From Bacillus alkalisoli (lineage in GTDB: Bacteria > Bacillota > Bacilli > Bacillales > Bacillaceae_I), in the NCBI RefSeq assembly GCF_002797415.1, contig NZ_KZ454944.1:1258665-1322664 (forward strand): DNA of 64,000 bases, in the 5' to 3' direction. Positions 48,061-55,668 of the stretch are shown piece by piece. Positions within the stretch are counted from its first letter, which is position 1. Each line of letters starts with the position of its first letter. The notes beneath the pieces are model-generated. The model did no database searches. It had not been told where the DNA came from and saw nothing but the letters and a program-made list of their open reading frames with translations. The translations under genes and the position numbers were made by a program.

Positions 48061-48315
48061 ATGGAAAACGAAAATGGTGGCAGCATATATATTCATATGA
48101 TAGTAGGCTCTATAGGTATAATTTTGATATTTGTCGGTCTTTTTTACCATAATTCGGTGGAAACAGGTATTACTAGTCTATTAATCCCAATAGGAATAAT
48201 TATCACAATAAATTATATGTATTTTTTAGAAAAAAGAGCTGGTATAAGTAATAAAGTTATATGGATCCAATCACTATCTATGATAGGTGTATTAGCGTTT
48301 TTATTATTTCTTTAA
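48061..48315 (+). CDS. Small three-helix membrane protein
   Basis: 84 residues with hydrophobic segments at about 10-28, 36-53 and 66-84. The ribosome site GAAGAGGTG lies inside the end of the preceding gene, so the two are translationally linked. Unknown function. Confidence 0.65.
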   Translation: MENENGGSIYIHMIVGSIGIILIFVGLFYHNSVETGITSLLIPIGIIITINYMYFLEKRAGISNKVIWIQSLSMIGVLAFLLFL

Positions 48316-48337
48316 CCATCATGTAGAAGGTGAGAGA

Positions 48338-48385
48338 ATGGATTTAAAAACCAAACAACTGCAGTGTAACGGGGGCAATACATGA
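48338..48385 (+). CDS. 15-codon upstream ORF overlapping the next gene
   Basis: GAAGGTGAG is followed by ATG 48338 and encodes MDLKTKQLQCNGGNT. Its TGA overlaps the ATG of the 48382 gene in the ATGA arrangement typical of coupling. It may act as a leader peptide; expression is unproven. Confidence 0.3.
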   Translation: MDLKTKQLQCNGGNT

Positions 48386-48996
48386 TCTCACAGCTTAAAA
48401 AAATTAGAAGTCATTCTGAAATAAGTATGTCAATTGCGAAGAGAATCCGAAACACTGTATTTGTTCTACTTTTAGGTGAAATGTTAGGATTTCTTGCAAA
48501 ATATACAGATGGTTCACCCATAGGCTTAGTTGGTACCTATTTAGGTATATGGGTGTTCATTACAACATTAGTTTCGGTATATAGTAGATCTCCATTTGCG
48601 GCTGCCTTACACGCCTTGTTGTTTTTGTTTGCTATGTTAATCGTGTACTACTTGTATTCTATGTATTTGCTTGGAATTTTACCGAAGTATTACTTATTTG
48701 CATGGGGAAGTATTGCACTTTTATCTCCGATTGGTGGCTTTTTTGTATGGTATGCAAAAGGTAAAGGGTGGGTTGCTGCATTTTGTGCAGCATTGCCGAT
48801 AAGCTTGTTAATAGTAGAAGGTTACAACTTCTGTTATACTTTTTCATTTACTAGCGGGTTGGACCTCTTATTTGCTCTCACTTTACTTTTTCTATTAGCA
48901 AAAGAGTGGAATCAAAGGTTAAAAATTGGAGCTATCACACTAGTTGTTACTATTTTCCTTATAAGAATTGGAATTCTTTATTACTTGCCGGCCTAA
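48382..48996 (+). CDS. Multi-pass membrane protein
   Basis: 204 residues with a basic N-terminal tail and about seven membrane segments between residues 28 and 203. The repeated pattern of short loops is like that of DUF6518-type Bacillus membrane proteins, but this family call is tentative. The start is an ATG behind GGGGGC, overlapping a 15-codon upstream ORF. Function unknown. Confidence 0.7.
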   Translation: MISQLKKIRSHSEISMSIAKRIRNTVFVLLLGEMLGFLAKYTDGSPIGLVGTYLGIWVFITTLVSVYSRSPFAAALHALLFLFAMLIVYYLYSMYLLGILPKYYLFAWGSIALLSPIGGFFVWYAKGKGWVAAFCAALPISLLIVEGYNFCYTFSFTSGLDLLFALTLLFLLAKEWNQRLKIGAITLVVTIFLIRIGILYYLPA

Positions 48997-49016
48997 AGAA
49001 AAGAGGAGAAATTAGA

Positions 49017-49286
49017 GTGAAGTTATTTATTCAATCAATAGTAAGTTCCATCGTTGTTCATTTAATTTATCTAGTAGGTACAATGGTTGTAGGGTACATA
49101 AAGACGATCAATTATACACCTATTATTACAAGTAGTCATCATACGTACTTACAAAACGAAGTGGCTTTTGGATATGTGAGTTCTGTACCTTATTACATAT
49201 CAATCCTAACATCTTTTACTATAGTAGCAATAATCTCAGCGCTACTAATTACCTTATCAAATCGTATAAGATTAAAATTCTCATAA
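49017..49286 (+). CDS. Small two-helix membrane protein
   Basis: 89 residues from GTG 49017 (MKLFIQSIVSSIVVHLIYLV) with membrane segments at about 6-27 and 60-80, joined by an outer loop with HHTYLQNEVAFGYVS. AAGAGGAG lies 9 nt upstream. The frame is open further upstream but enters the preceding gene. Unknown function. Confidence 0.6.
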   Translation: MKLFIQSIVSSIVVHLIYLVGTMVVGYIKTINYTPIITSSHHTYLQNEVAFGYVSSVPYYISILTSFTIVAIISALLITLSNRIRLKFS

Positions 49287-49303
49287 ACAATTAATTCAAC
49301 AGT

Positions 49304-49328
49304 ATTACAAGTGCCTGGCACCTGTAAT
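49304..49328. repeat. Short palindrome family, copy 4
   Basis: Same sequence as copy 1 with one mismatch (ATTACAAGTGCC against GGCACCTGTAAT). Extended arms AACAG and CTGTT outside make a stem of about 18 bp (49298-49335). It lies before the ribosome site of the 49360 gene. Confidence 0.7.
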
Positions 49329-49359
49329 GCTGTTGAAACATTAGGGAGATGATTGTTGT

Positions 49360-50073
49360 ATGAAGAGTGTTAGTTTAGAAGAGTTTAATTGGATTAAGGA
49401 AGCCATCCTATTAGAAGAAAGGAAGGACGCCTTTGTTGAACAAGTAGTACCGAAAAGGTTCAGTCATTATTGTAAAATTTTTCATCCAATGTTCCGAGAT
49501 AACAATATAAAGGACGAAACAATTCTTTGGCCTGATACGGATCCAAATGAACCGTTTACATTTGATGTAGGGGAGAAAATTTCCTATAAACAATTTTGCG
49601 CAAAATACAACCTCCCATTCTCTAAAGAAGTAAGCACCCAAAGTATTCTTAGAAAAATGAATCTTCCTCGGTATATTATCACTCCAACAGAAGGTGAGAT
49701 TGAAGAAGATTTAATGAAAGAAATAGTAAAGACAATTAAACCCTTCTCATTAGATCAACAGATTTATTATTATTTCAATTTTATCAAAATAAAAGACTTT
49801 TGGAAGGAAGGAAAAGACGAAGATTTTCTCTATAAAGGGGAGTTAGAGGAGATTTTTGACTTTTACCAACACGATACTGTCTATCTTACTCCAACATATT
49901 GGTGGCCAGAAGATAAAAGCTGGTGCATTTGTAATGACCATGACTTAGACTTTACTCTAGTCGGGGGCTCAAAAGACTTTATCACTAGTCTAATAAGCAA
50001 TAACGAACTAGAGGCATTTGAAGTCTTTCCTAACACTAGAATTGACTATAAAGCCGATGAAGAAAATAATTAA
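49360..50073 (+). CDS. Soluble hypothetical protein
   Basis: 237 residues without signal peptide or membrane segment, unlike its neighbours. Acidic, with aromatic-rich VYLTPTYWWPEDKSWCICNDH and a C-terminal FTLVGGSKDFITSLISNNELEAFEV. The latter pattern resembles small immunity-type or nucleic-acid-unrelated Bacillus proteins, but I assign no family. ATG behind GGGAGATG. It follows palindrome copy 4 and precedes a VanZ gene by 13 nt. Confidence 0.65.
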   Translation: MKSVSLEEFNWIKEAILLEERKDAFVEQVVPKRFSHYCKIFHPMFRDNNIKDETILWPDTDPNEPFTFDVGEKISYKQFCAKYNLPFSKEVSTQSILRKMNLPRYIITPTEGEIEEDLMKEIVKTIKPFSLDQQIYYYFNFIKIKDFWKEGKDEDFLYKGELEEIFDFYQHDTVYLTPTYWWPEDKSWCICNDHDLDFTLVGGSKDFITSLISNNELEAFEVFPNTRIDYKADEENN

Positions 50074-50086
50074 GAAGAGGTAGATT

Positions 50087-50662
50087 ATGTATTGGAACAT
50101 AGCAGCAATTGGCATTCTTTTTCTAGCAACATATATAATTATTGATATTATTAAAAATAAGAAAAGAAACATCATAAAGAGAGTTGTGATTTATAGCTTT
50201 ATTGTTTACGGTATTAACGTACTTAACGTTACGCTGGGTATGCTTACCATTCAACCCGAGCCAATTGCCTTAAACATCCATTGGTATTTACAGCTAAAGC
50301 CATTCCTTTTTCTGAGAGAGTGGATTGGCATGTACAACAATAACGGAATGGATTGGTTTTTCTGGAATTCAGTAAAATTATCTTTTTATAACTTTATTTT
50401 ACTGTTCCCTCTAGGTGTGTACCTGTCTTTTTTCAATGTGAAGAACATGAAAAAAGCAGCATTTATAATCTTTCTCGTTTCATTAACAATTGAAGCATTA
50501 CAACTTCTACTTAGCTATGGTGGATTCCTAATGCTCCATCGAACATTCAATGTCGATGACTTAATTTTAAACACAGTGGGTGGAGTGTTTGGATACTTCT
50601 CGTTTGAACTATTTAAAAATATTTATAGTAAATATAAATCTATTAGGAGTACCCCTTTATGA
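50087..50662 (+). CDS. VanZ-family membrane protein
   Basis: 191 residues with about five membrane segments and the VanZ signatures NFILLFPLGVYL and TIEALQLL ... FNVDDLILNTVGGVFGYFSF. It is longer at the N-terminus than the VanZ protein encoded at 31730. The stop overlaps the next start by 4 nt. Role of chromosomal VanZ proteins is unclear; envelope-active antibiotics are one link. Confidence 0.88.
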   Translation: MYWNIAAIGILFLATYIIIDIIKNKKRNIIKRVVIYSFIVYGINVLNVTLGMLTIQPEPIALNIHWYLQLKPFLFLREWIGMYNNNGMDWFFWNSVKLSFYNFILLFPLGVYLSFFNVKNMKKAAFIIFLVSLTIEALQLLLSYGGFLMLHRTFNVDDLILNTVGGVFGYFSFELFKNIYSKYKSIRSTPL

Positions 50663-51102
50663 GTCAAAAAGCTGATATAAATAAAGTTTTTCCGAGCTCT
50701 ATTAAGAAACAAGTGGTCATCTCCCTAATTACCTTATTCGTGATATGTGCTATTGTTTTTAGTTTTTATATTTACAAAACCATTCACCACCAAGACATCG
50801 TAAATACAGAAACAGTATTGATTAACGAAGTTAAACTAGAGCATCAGCACCTACATATTTCAGGTGACACAATTTATAGTGCCATATTTTTTACTAGAGA
50901 TTATGAAATTAAGTATGATGGAGAAGATACCCTTTACGTACAATTAATGTACCAACGCACAGATAAAAACAATGCGTCTGGCAGATTCGATATTCATTTT
51001 TACTTTGGTGGAGAGTTTTCTAACGTAGAGTCTACCAAGATAAACAAAGTGTATTTACAAGGAAAAGACCCAGAAGATGTTCGGTTAATCTGGGAAAGGT
51101 AA
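50659..51102 (+). CDS. Membrane-anchored hypothetical protein
   Basis: 147 residues: a cytosolic N-terminus of about 20, one membrane helix (about 20-40) and an outer beta-rich domain (DTIYSAIFFTRDYEIKYDGEDT ... IHFYFGGEF). Translationally coupled to the VanZ gene by an ATGA overlap. Unknown function. A terminator follows. Confidence 0.7.
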   Translation: MSQKADINKVFPSSIKKQVVISLITLFVICAIVFSFYIYKTIHHQDIVNTETVLINEVKLEHQHLHISGDTIYSAIFFTRDYEIKYDGEDTLYVQLMYQRTDKNNASGRFDIHFYFGGEFSNVESTKINKVYLQGKDPEDVRLIWER

Positions 51103-51110
51103 TAAAGGAT

Positions 51111-51147
51111 AAAAAACATTGATTCTTCCAAGAGTCAGTGTTTTTTT
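51111..51147 (+). terminator. Terminator after the VanZ pair
   Basis: AACATTGATTCT pairs over 12 bp (with G-T pairs) with AGAGTCAGTGTT, followed by TTTTT. Confidence 0.88.
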
Positions 51148-51229
51148 ACATAATATTTCTAGAAATTGAAACTTTTAGCTGATTTTTTTCGTAAATATTG
51201 TAAAAAGACAAAGAAAGAGGGGAGCACAA

Positions 51230-51379
51230 TTGACATACTTCATAAAAGTAGGCATTACCATCCTATTACTAATCGCTATAACTGTTTTTGCCATTATGAC
51301 GGACAAACTAATTACACTCTTAAAAATACACTTACCTGCTAAATTAGTGTTTTTCTCCTTTGCTTTGCTCTTCTTATAA
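51230..51379 (+). CDS. Small membrane protein or 5' half of a frameshifted gene
   Basis: 49 residues from TTG 51230 behind AGAGGGGAG, with membrane segments at about 8-24 and 38-49. The downstream frame (51343-51669) is open before its own ATG and encodes a hydrophobic continuation. This suggests that this ORF and the next are halves of one disrupted gene; they could equally be two small proteins. Confidence 0.5.
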   Translation: MTYFIKVGITILLLIAITVFAIMTDKLITLLKIHLPAKLVFFSFALLFL

Positions 51380-51414
51380 TAAAAGTAAGCTCAACGTTAT
51401 GGTTTGGCTCTATA

Positions 51415-51669
51415 ATGGAATGGAGTTACGTGGATACAGCTTTTGTCACGAGCATGTGTTTCTTTGCGATTGGTTGGTTTACAACTATAACGCTTAAAGC
51501 TAGTCTAAATAGAGAAGCAGCATTATCACGTTACATAACAAACGAAAGATCTACAAACGATATCTCTCCATGTAGAGTAACTTATAAAGATCCTTACTTC
51601 GTTTCAAGCTTAACGTTTCTAGTAATTAGCTGGGGATCGGCACTAATTATATACATAAGTTATTTTTAA
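51415..51669 (+). CDS. Small two-helix membrane protein (possible 3' half of a frameshifted gene)
   Basis: 84 residues (MEWSYVDTAFVTSMCFFAIGW...), with membrane segments at about 8-27 and 62-82 and a polar middle. ATG 51415 has no good ribosome site, and the open frame continues upstream to 51343 through hydrophobic codons, so it may be the rear of the gene starting at 51230. The TAA stop forms part of the 8-bp target duplicated by the following mobile element. Confidence 0.55.
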   Translation: MEWSYVDTAFVTSMCFFAIGWFTTITLKASLNREAALSRYITNERSTNDISPCRVTYKDPYFVSSLTFLVISWGSALIIYISYF

Positions 51670-51853
51670 GGCTCTGTTAAAGGTTAGTGTTGATTTTTGA
51701 TACCAACCTAGCAGTTGATTTCCGCGCAAGTCGTAGACTCCTGCGGGAGTAGCGGTGGCCTGGAGACCCCACAGGCGAAGCCGAGGAGGCTCCAGCCACG
51801 CCCGCGGAAAGCGGAGACTTGCGCGGAAATCAACAGCGGTCTTTAACAGAGCC
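51670..51853 (+). mobile_element. MITE-like GC-rich palindromic element, copy 9, with TIRs and target duplication
   Basis: Perfect 13-bp terminal inverted repeats, GGCTCTGTTAAAG (51670-51682) and CTTTAACAGAGCC (51841-51853), enclose the palindromic core (GCGCAAGTC... ACTTGCGCGG). ATTTTTAA occurs directly outside on both sides (51662-51669 and 51854-51861) as an 8-bp target duplication. It has no coding capacity. An 8-bp duplication fits transposition by an IS-encoded enzyme in trans. Confidence 0.88.
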
Positions 51854-51875
51854 ATTTTTAAAAAGGAGTATCAAA

Positions 51876-52079
51876 ATGCGTAAATATATAATTTTAGTGC
51901 TTTCTCTACTAATAATTGCTTTACCTTTTTATGTCATATGGGAAATGAATCGCCCTAAAGCAGGACCAATCGGTAATGGACCACCAGAGACTCCCTTTTT
52001 ATTAATAGTTTCCATCGTATTAATGGGGTTATCCTTTTTAGTTTATAGTATTTTAATGTTTATAAAAAAAATAGAATAA
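51876..52079 (+). CDS. Small two-helix membrane protein
   Basis: 67 residues with membrane segments at about 5-22 and 42-62, and a proline/glycine-rich middle (RPKAGPIGNGPPETP). ATG 51876 follows AAGGAG, which lies just outside the mobile element's target duplication; the longer upstream frame runs into the element. Unknown function. Confidence 0.65.
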   Translation: MRKYIILVLSLLIIALPFYVIWEMNRPKAGPIGNGPPETPFLLIVSIVLMGLSFLVYSILMFIKKIE

Positions 52080-52102
52080 TAACAGTAGTTGGAGGAGTCT
52101 CT

Positions 52103-53308
52103 ATGCAGAAAAAAGCATTAGTCATCGGAGCAGGGATAGGTGGTTTATGTACAGCCATTGCGTTACAACAAAAAGGATGGAACGTTTCCATTTGGGAGAA
52201 ATCAAATAAGTTATCTGGACTTGGCGCAGGGATTGTTTTAGCCCCGAATGCTCTTTATGCTTTGGAACTGTTAGGGGTAGCAAAAAAAGTAAGAGAACAA
52301 GGATCGCCCGTAAAAGATGCTCATATTTTATCTTCGGACGGCAAAAAAATAATAACTCTTCCGACAGATTTGCAGGCAAAGAAACATGGCACATACAGTT
52401 ACCTTATACATAGAGGAATCCTTCAAAACATTCTACTAGAAAAAATAAATGATAATATAGAACTCCATTTAAATAAAGAACTTAAACAGTTAAAACAAAC
52501 AGAGCAAAAGGTAACAGCTATCGCCTCTGTCGGATACGAGGAAGATGGAAATATTCTAATCGGGGCAGATGGAATACATTCAAAAGTTCGAGAATTCATT
52601 TTCGGCCCCTCACCTCTACGTTATTCAGGTTACACCGCATTAAGGGGAGTTTGTCAGCTTGATATGAACACGCCAGGTAACGAGGAAGGCGGTTTTGAAG
52701 CGTGGGGACGAGGTAAGCGTTTTGGCTTTACAAAGATTGGTGAAGGGAAATATTTCTGGTTTGCAGCAGTAAATAGTTCAGAAGGAAAGAAACTGAATCT
52801 AGGAGAAAGAAAAGAGGCAGCACTTCATTTCTTAAAAGATTGGTGCCATCCAATAGAAGAAGTGATTCAAGCTACATCTGAATCTGACATTCTGCATCAT
52901 GATATATACGACCGACGACCATTAAGCACATGGAGCGAAGGAAGAGTGACATTACTCGGCGACGCAGCACACCCAATGCTACCAAACTTAGGGCAAGGTG
53001 GCGCACAAGCGATGGAAGATGCGATTGTACTTGCCAACTGTTTAGAAAAAAATCCAGCCAATCCTCTAAGAGCTTTTCAAGAATACGAAGAGAGAAGAAT
53101 TCCCCGGACAACGAAAATCGTAAACCAATCCAGAAAAATGGCAAGATTAGTCCAAATGGAAAGCCAAATAATGCTCCGGACAAGGAATACTCTATTTCGA
53201 AATGTATCTGCAGCTCTATTTGCTAGTCGAATGAACTGGGTTGTAGGTTATAAAGTAAAAAAGAAGAAACTTCTCTATGGTGAGAGTTACTTCTTTTTCG
53301 TTAGATGA
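52103..53308 (+). CDS. FAD-dependent aromatic-type monooxygenase
   Basis: 401 residues of the UbiH/PHBH group. FAD-binding GAGIGGLCTAIAL at the N-terminus, the GADGIHSKVR middle motif (about 155) and VTLLGDAAHPMLPNLGQGG (about 285) are the three family motifs. The enzyme oxidises a ring substrate with NAD(P)H and O2; the substrate is unknown, and salicylate or zeaxanthin/aurachin-type targets are all possible. ATG behind TTGGAGGAG. Its end overlaps the convergent neighbour by 22 nt. Confidence 0.88.
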   Translation: MQKKALVIGAGIGGLCTAIALQQKGWNVSIWEKSNKLSGLGAGIVLAPNALYALELLGVAKKVREQGSPVKDAHILSSDGKKIITLPTDLQAKKHGTYSYLIHRGILQNILLEKINDNIELHLNKELKQLKQTEQKVTAIASVGYEEDGNILIGADGIHSKVREFIFGPSPLRYSGYTALRGVCQLDMNTPGNEEGGFEAWGRGKRFGFTKIGEGKYFWFAAVNSSEGKKLNLGERKEAALHFLKDWCHPIEEVIQATSESDILHHDIYDRRPLSTWSEGRVTLLGDAAHPMLPNLGQGGAQAMEDAIVLANCLEKNPANPLRAFQEYEERRIPRTTKIVNQSRKMARLVQMESQIMLRTRNTLFRNVSAALFASRMNWVVGYKVKKKKLLYGESYFFFVR

Positions 53309-55065
53309 AAAAATCGATAGGACAAGACTATTCCAACAAAATACAACCCTAATGCAAAATAAGCCGGAAGCAAATGAATAAACGTTGTGTAGCCAATCGC
53401 ATAGTGGATATAAATCCCTGCAATGAATGCGGGGAGGCCACCAATAAGAAATGTCCACCAAACCCATCGGTTACCTTGTTGGAATCCCCATAAAGCAAGC
53501 ATTAATACTAACAATCCAACACTAAGTAGTGCGCTTCCAAATCCAGCACGGTCATGTGCAAGTACAGGAATTAGATTCTGATTAAATTCAGCTAGCATTT
53601 CAGGACTCATGCAAATATACAGTAGATCCGTTGAAACGAAGACAGAAGTAACTCCTATATAGGAAATAATAATACCACCGATGACGAAGGAAAACCCAAG
53701 AATAACAAAGGCAAGCTGGCCATATAAACTCATTTTCCAAATTCGGTGATTTTTTCTATTTGTAGAAGAGGGTGTTCCTGTAATGTTTTTTGTTTTGACA
53801 TAACCAGCAATAAAAAACGGCAAAAGAACAAGCCAAAATATTAAGTGTAGCCAATCAAAATAACCATAGCCAATAAAAGCAAATATACCGAGAAATCCTA
53901 TGATGGCGGCTGCATCAATTGCTTGTTTCGCCCATTTTAAACCACGTTTTACTCCATACTTTGCAAGCTGCATATAAACAATTCCACCAGAAATCATCGT
54001 TCCAGCTAGCGTCATCCTATCGTGTGCCATAAACAACATGATTCGGTCATTAAACGCCCATATCGTATCCCGCTTCATTCCTAAAAAGTATTCATCATAC
54101 GGTAAGATAATTGTCGTTATGCTAAAAAGGAGGGCAAGTAAGCCACCAAAGAATATAAATAATCCAAACAACCAATAAGAGGACCAACCTGGCTGAGGAG
54201 TTGTTTCAGGTTGTAGCTTATCAAGCAAAGCCTCATTTATGCGTTTTGTTAAACCTGGTCCTGAAAAAACATAGCCATCAGACAACATGACTAAATTTGC
54301 GCCTGCATCTACCAAGTGTAGAGCATCATCAGGCTCGTAAATTCCTCCAGAGGTAATAATCGTTTGGCTGTATCCTGCTTTTCTTAATTTACGTACTTCT
54401 TTCGTTAGTTCGGTTAACCCAGTCTTTTCTTCTAGTAAAACACCAGCGTATCGTTCTAATTTTTCTATAGAGATATCAGTACATGAGTCAAGTGATAAAT
54501 AAATTGGCTTAGTAGTAGAAGGAAGGGTATCAATTTCACACTCTCCCAAAATGAACCCATCTGCATAAGGCTCAAATGAGTCTATCATCTTTAGTAGCTC
54601 ATCTGAGTTACCAGATAATCTTACAAATACAGGTTGCTTTTTCTTAAAGTTTTTAAGTAGATTAACAGTTTGAGTCAGCCCAATAGATTCTGCCTTATCC
54701 GGAAAGATAATTTTCTTTCTTTCTTCCAAAACAACTGGCTCCGTCCATGATTCGGTAGGTTGAACGGTAACTGGCCCAATTTCTAAAAAGCCAAAACCTA
54801 AATTAGAAAAAGCTTTTGTTCCAGACAAAAAAGGATCTACTTTTCCAGACAAACCAACTTGGTTTTTGAATGTAGTCCCGTTATAAGCCTTTTTAAGCAA
54901 AGGGGAACTTTCTTCTCTTCCTAAAAAGTTAATCACATGCCCACCAAGGCCGAATGGAAGAGAGGCAATTGTATTCATTCTTTTATGAATAAATTCTCTT
55001 GAAACAGTAGGAGGCAATTTAGATAATACTGGCCTGAAAATGCCGTGATAAGACCAATCTGGCAT
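53287..55065 (-). CDS. Dihydroorotate-dehydrogenase-like domain fused to a duplicated membrane domain
   Basis: 592 residues. About 1-285 follow the class 2 PyrD barrel plan: NQVGLSGKVDPF, GFGFLEIGPVT, and ITSGGIYEPDDALHLVDAGANLV with SDGYVFSGPGLTKRIN near the end. The N-x-S-S-P-N region and the catalytic serine are not recognisable, so pyrimidine synthesis is unlikely. About 295-590 hold eight or so membrane helices in two similar halves, each with FN eight residues before AHDR (347-350 and 503-506). The true role is unknown; a flavin-linked membrane redox step is inference. It is annotated as dihydroorotate dehydrogenase in some Bacillus genomes, to my recollection. Confidence 0.8.
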   Translation of the reverse strand: MPDWSYHGIFRPVLSKLPPTVSREFIHKRMNTIASLPFGLGGHVINFLGREESSPLLKKAYNGTTFKNQVGLSGKVDPFLSGTKAFSNLGFGFLEIGPVTVQPTESWTEPVVLEERKKIIFPDKAESIGLTQTVNLLKNFKKKQPVFVRLSGNSDELLKMIDSFEPYADGFILGECEIDTLPSTTKPIYLSLDSCTDISIEKLERYAGVLLEEKTGLTELTKEVRKLRKAGYSQTIITSGGIYEPDDALHLVDAGANLVMLSDGYVFSGPGLTKRINEALLDKLQPETTPQPGWSSYWLFGLFIFFGGLLALLFSITTIILPYDEYFLGMKRDTIWAFNDRIMLFMAHDRMTLAGTMISGGIVYMQLAKYGVKRGLKWAKQAIDAAAIIGFLGIFAFIGYGYFDWLHLIFWLVLLPFFIAGYVKTKNITGTPSSTNRKNHRIWKMSLYGQLAFVILGFSFVIGGIIISYIGVTSVFVSTDLLYICMSPEMLAEFNQNLIPVLAHDRAGFGSALLSVGLLVLMLALWGFQQGNRWVWWTFLIGGLPAFIAGIYIHYAIGYTTFIHLLPAYFALGLYFVGIVLSYRFFHLTKKK

Positions 55066-55212
55066 AACTATCCCTCACAGTCTTTTATTCTATTTCTATT
55101 GTAGCATTTTATAGGCAAGATGAAAAAATACGACTTCCAAAATTTGATAAGGAAGGACAATTGATATATTTAGCGAATATTCTATGATAAGAAATTTATT
55201 TGGAGGGGCATT

Positions 55213-55656
55213 ATGACGGATACAATTATTAGCCTTTTATTTATTTGTATGTTTTTTAGTCCATTTCTTTATTTACATTTAAAAAAGAAAAGGATTGCTG
55301 CAATCAACGGAGCGGTACTAATCATTTATTTCATAAGCTGGATCTATAATATGAAAAATAAAGGATTACCTTTTGAAATGAATATTGGAAGTGTAATTTG
55401 GATCTCTTCGTTGTTATTATCGGTGGCATTGATAATTATAGCTATCTCTCTTATTTTCTATAGAATATCACCTAAATTGAATCGCTATTTGATTCCTGCT
55501 ATCATCCTTTTTGCTATTGTTACAGGTGGAATCATATCACATGATGAGAGTGTGAAAACTTTGTTAGATACATTTCTAGTATATACTGCCCCGATCTGCA
55601 TAGCAGCCTTTATCGTAATAGGGACCATTCAATGGGACAGGAAAACTGTGAAGTAG
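55213..55656 (+). CDS. Four-helix membrane protein
   Basis: 147 residues with membrane segments at about 3-22, 28-46, 62-85 and 93-112, and perhaps a fifth at 122-140. ATG behind TTGGAGGGG. Unknown function. The S51 peptidase gene starts 12 nt after its stop, so the two may be one unit. Confidence 0.7.
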   Translation: MTDTIISLLFICMFFSPFLYLHLKKKRIAAINGAVLIIYFISWIYNMKNKGLPFEMNIGSVIWISSLLLSVALIIIAISLIFYRISPKLNRYLIPAIILFAIVTGGIISHDESVKTLLDTFLVYTAPICIAAFIVIGTIQWDRKTVK

Positions 55657-55668
55657 AAGGTGAAATGA

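Noticed and set aside
38510-52079. Prophage or integrative element
   Set aside because: No integrase, terminase, capsid, tail, lysis or conjugation genes and no attachment-site repeats were seen; only small exported and membrane proteins.
53287-55065. Functional dihydroorotate dehydrogenase PyrD
   Set aside because: The catalytic N-x-S-S-P-N region is not recognisable, there is a large membrane fusion, and no other pyrimidine biosynthesis genes are adjacent.
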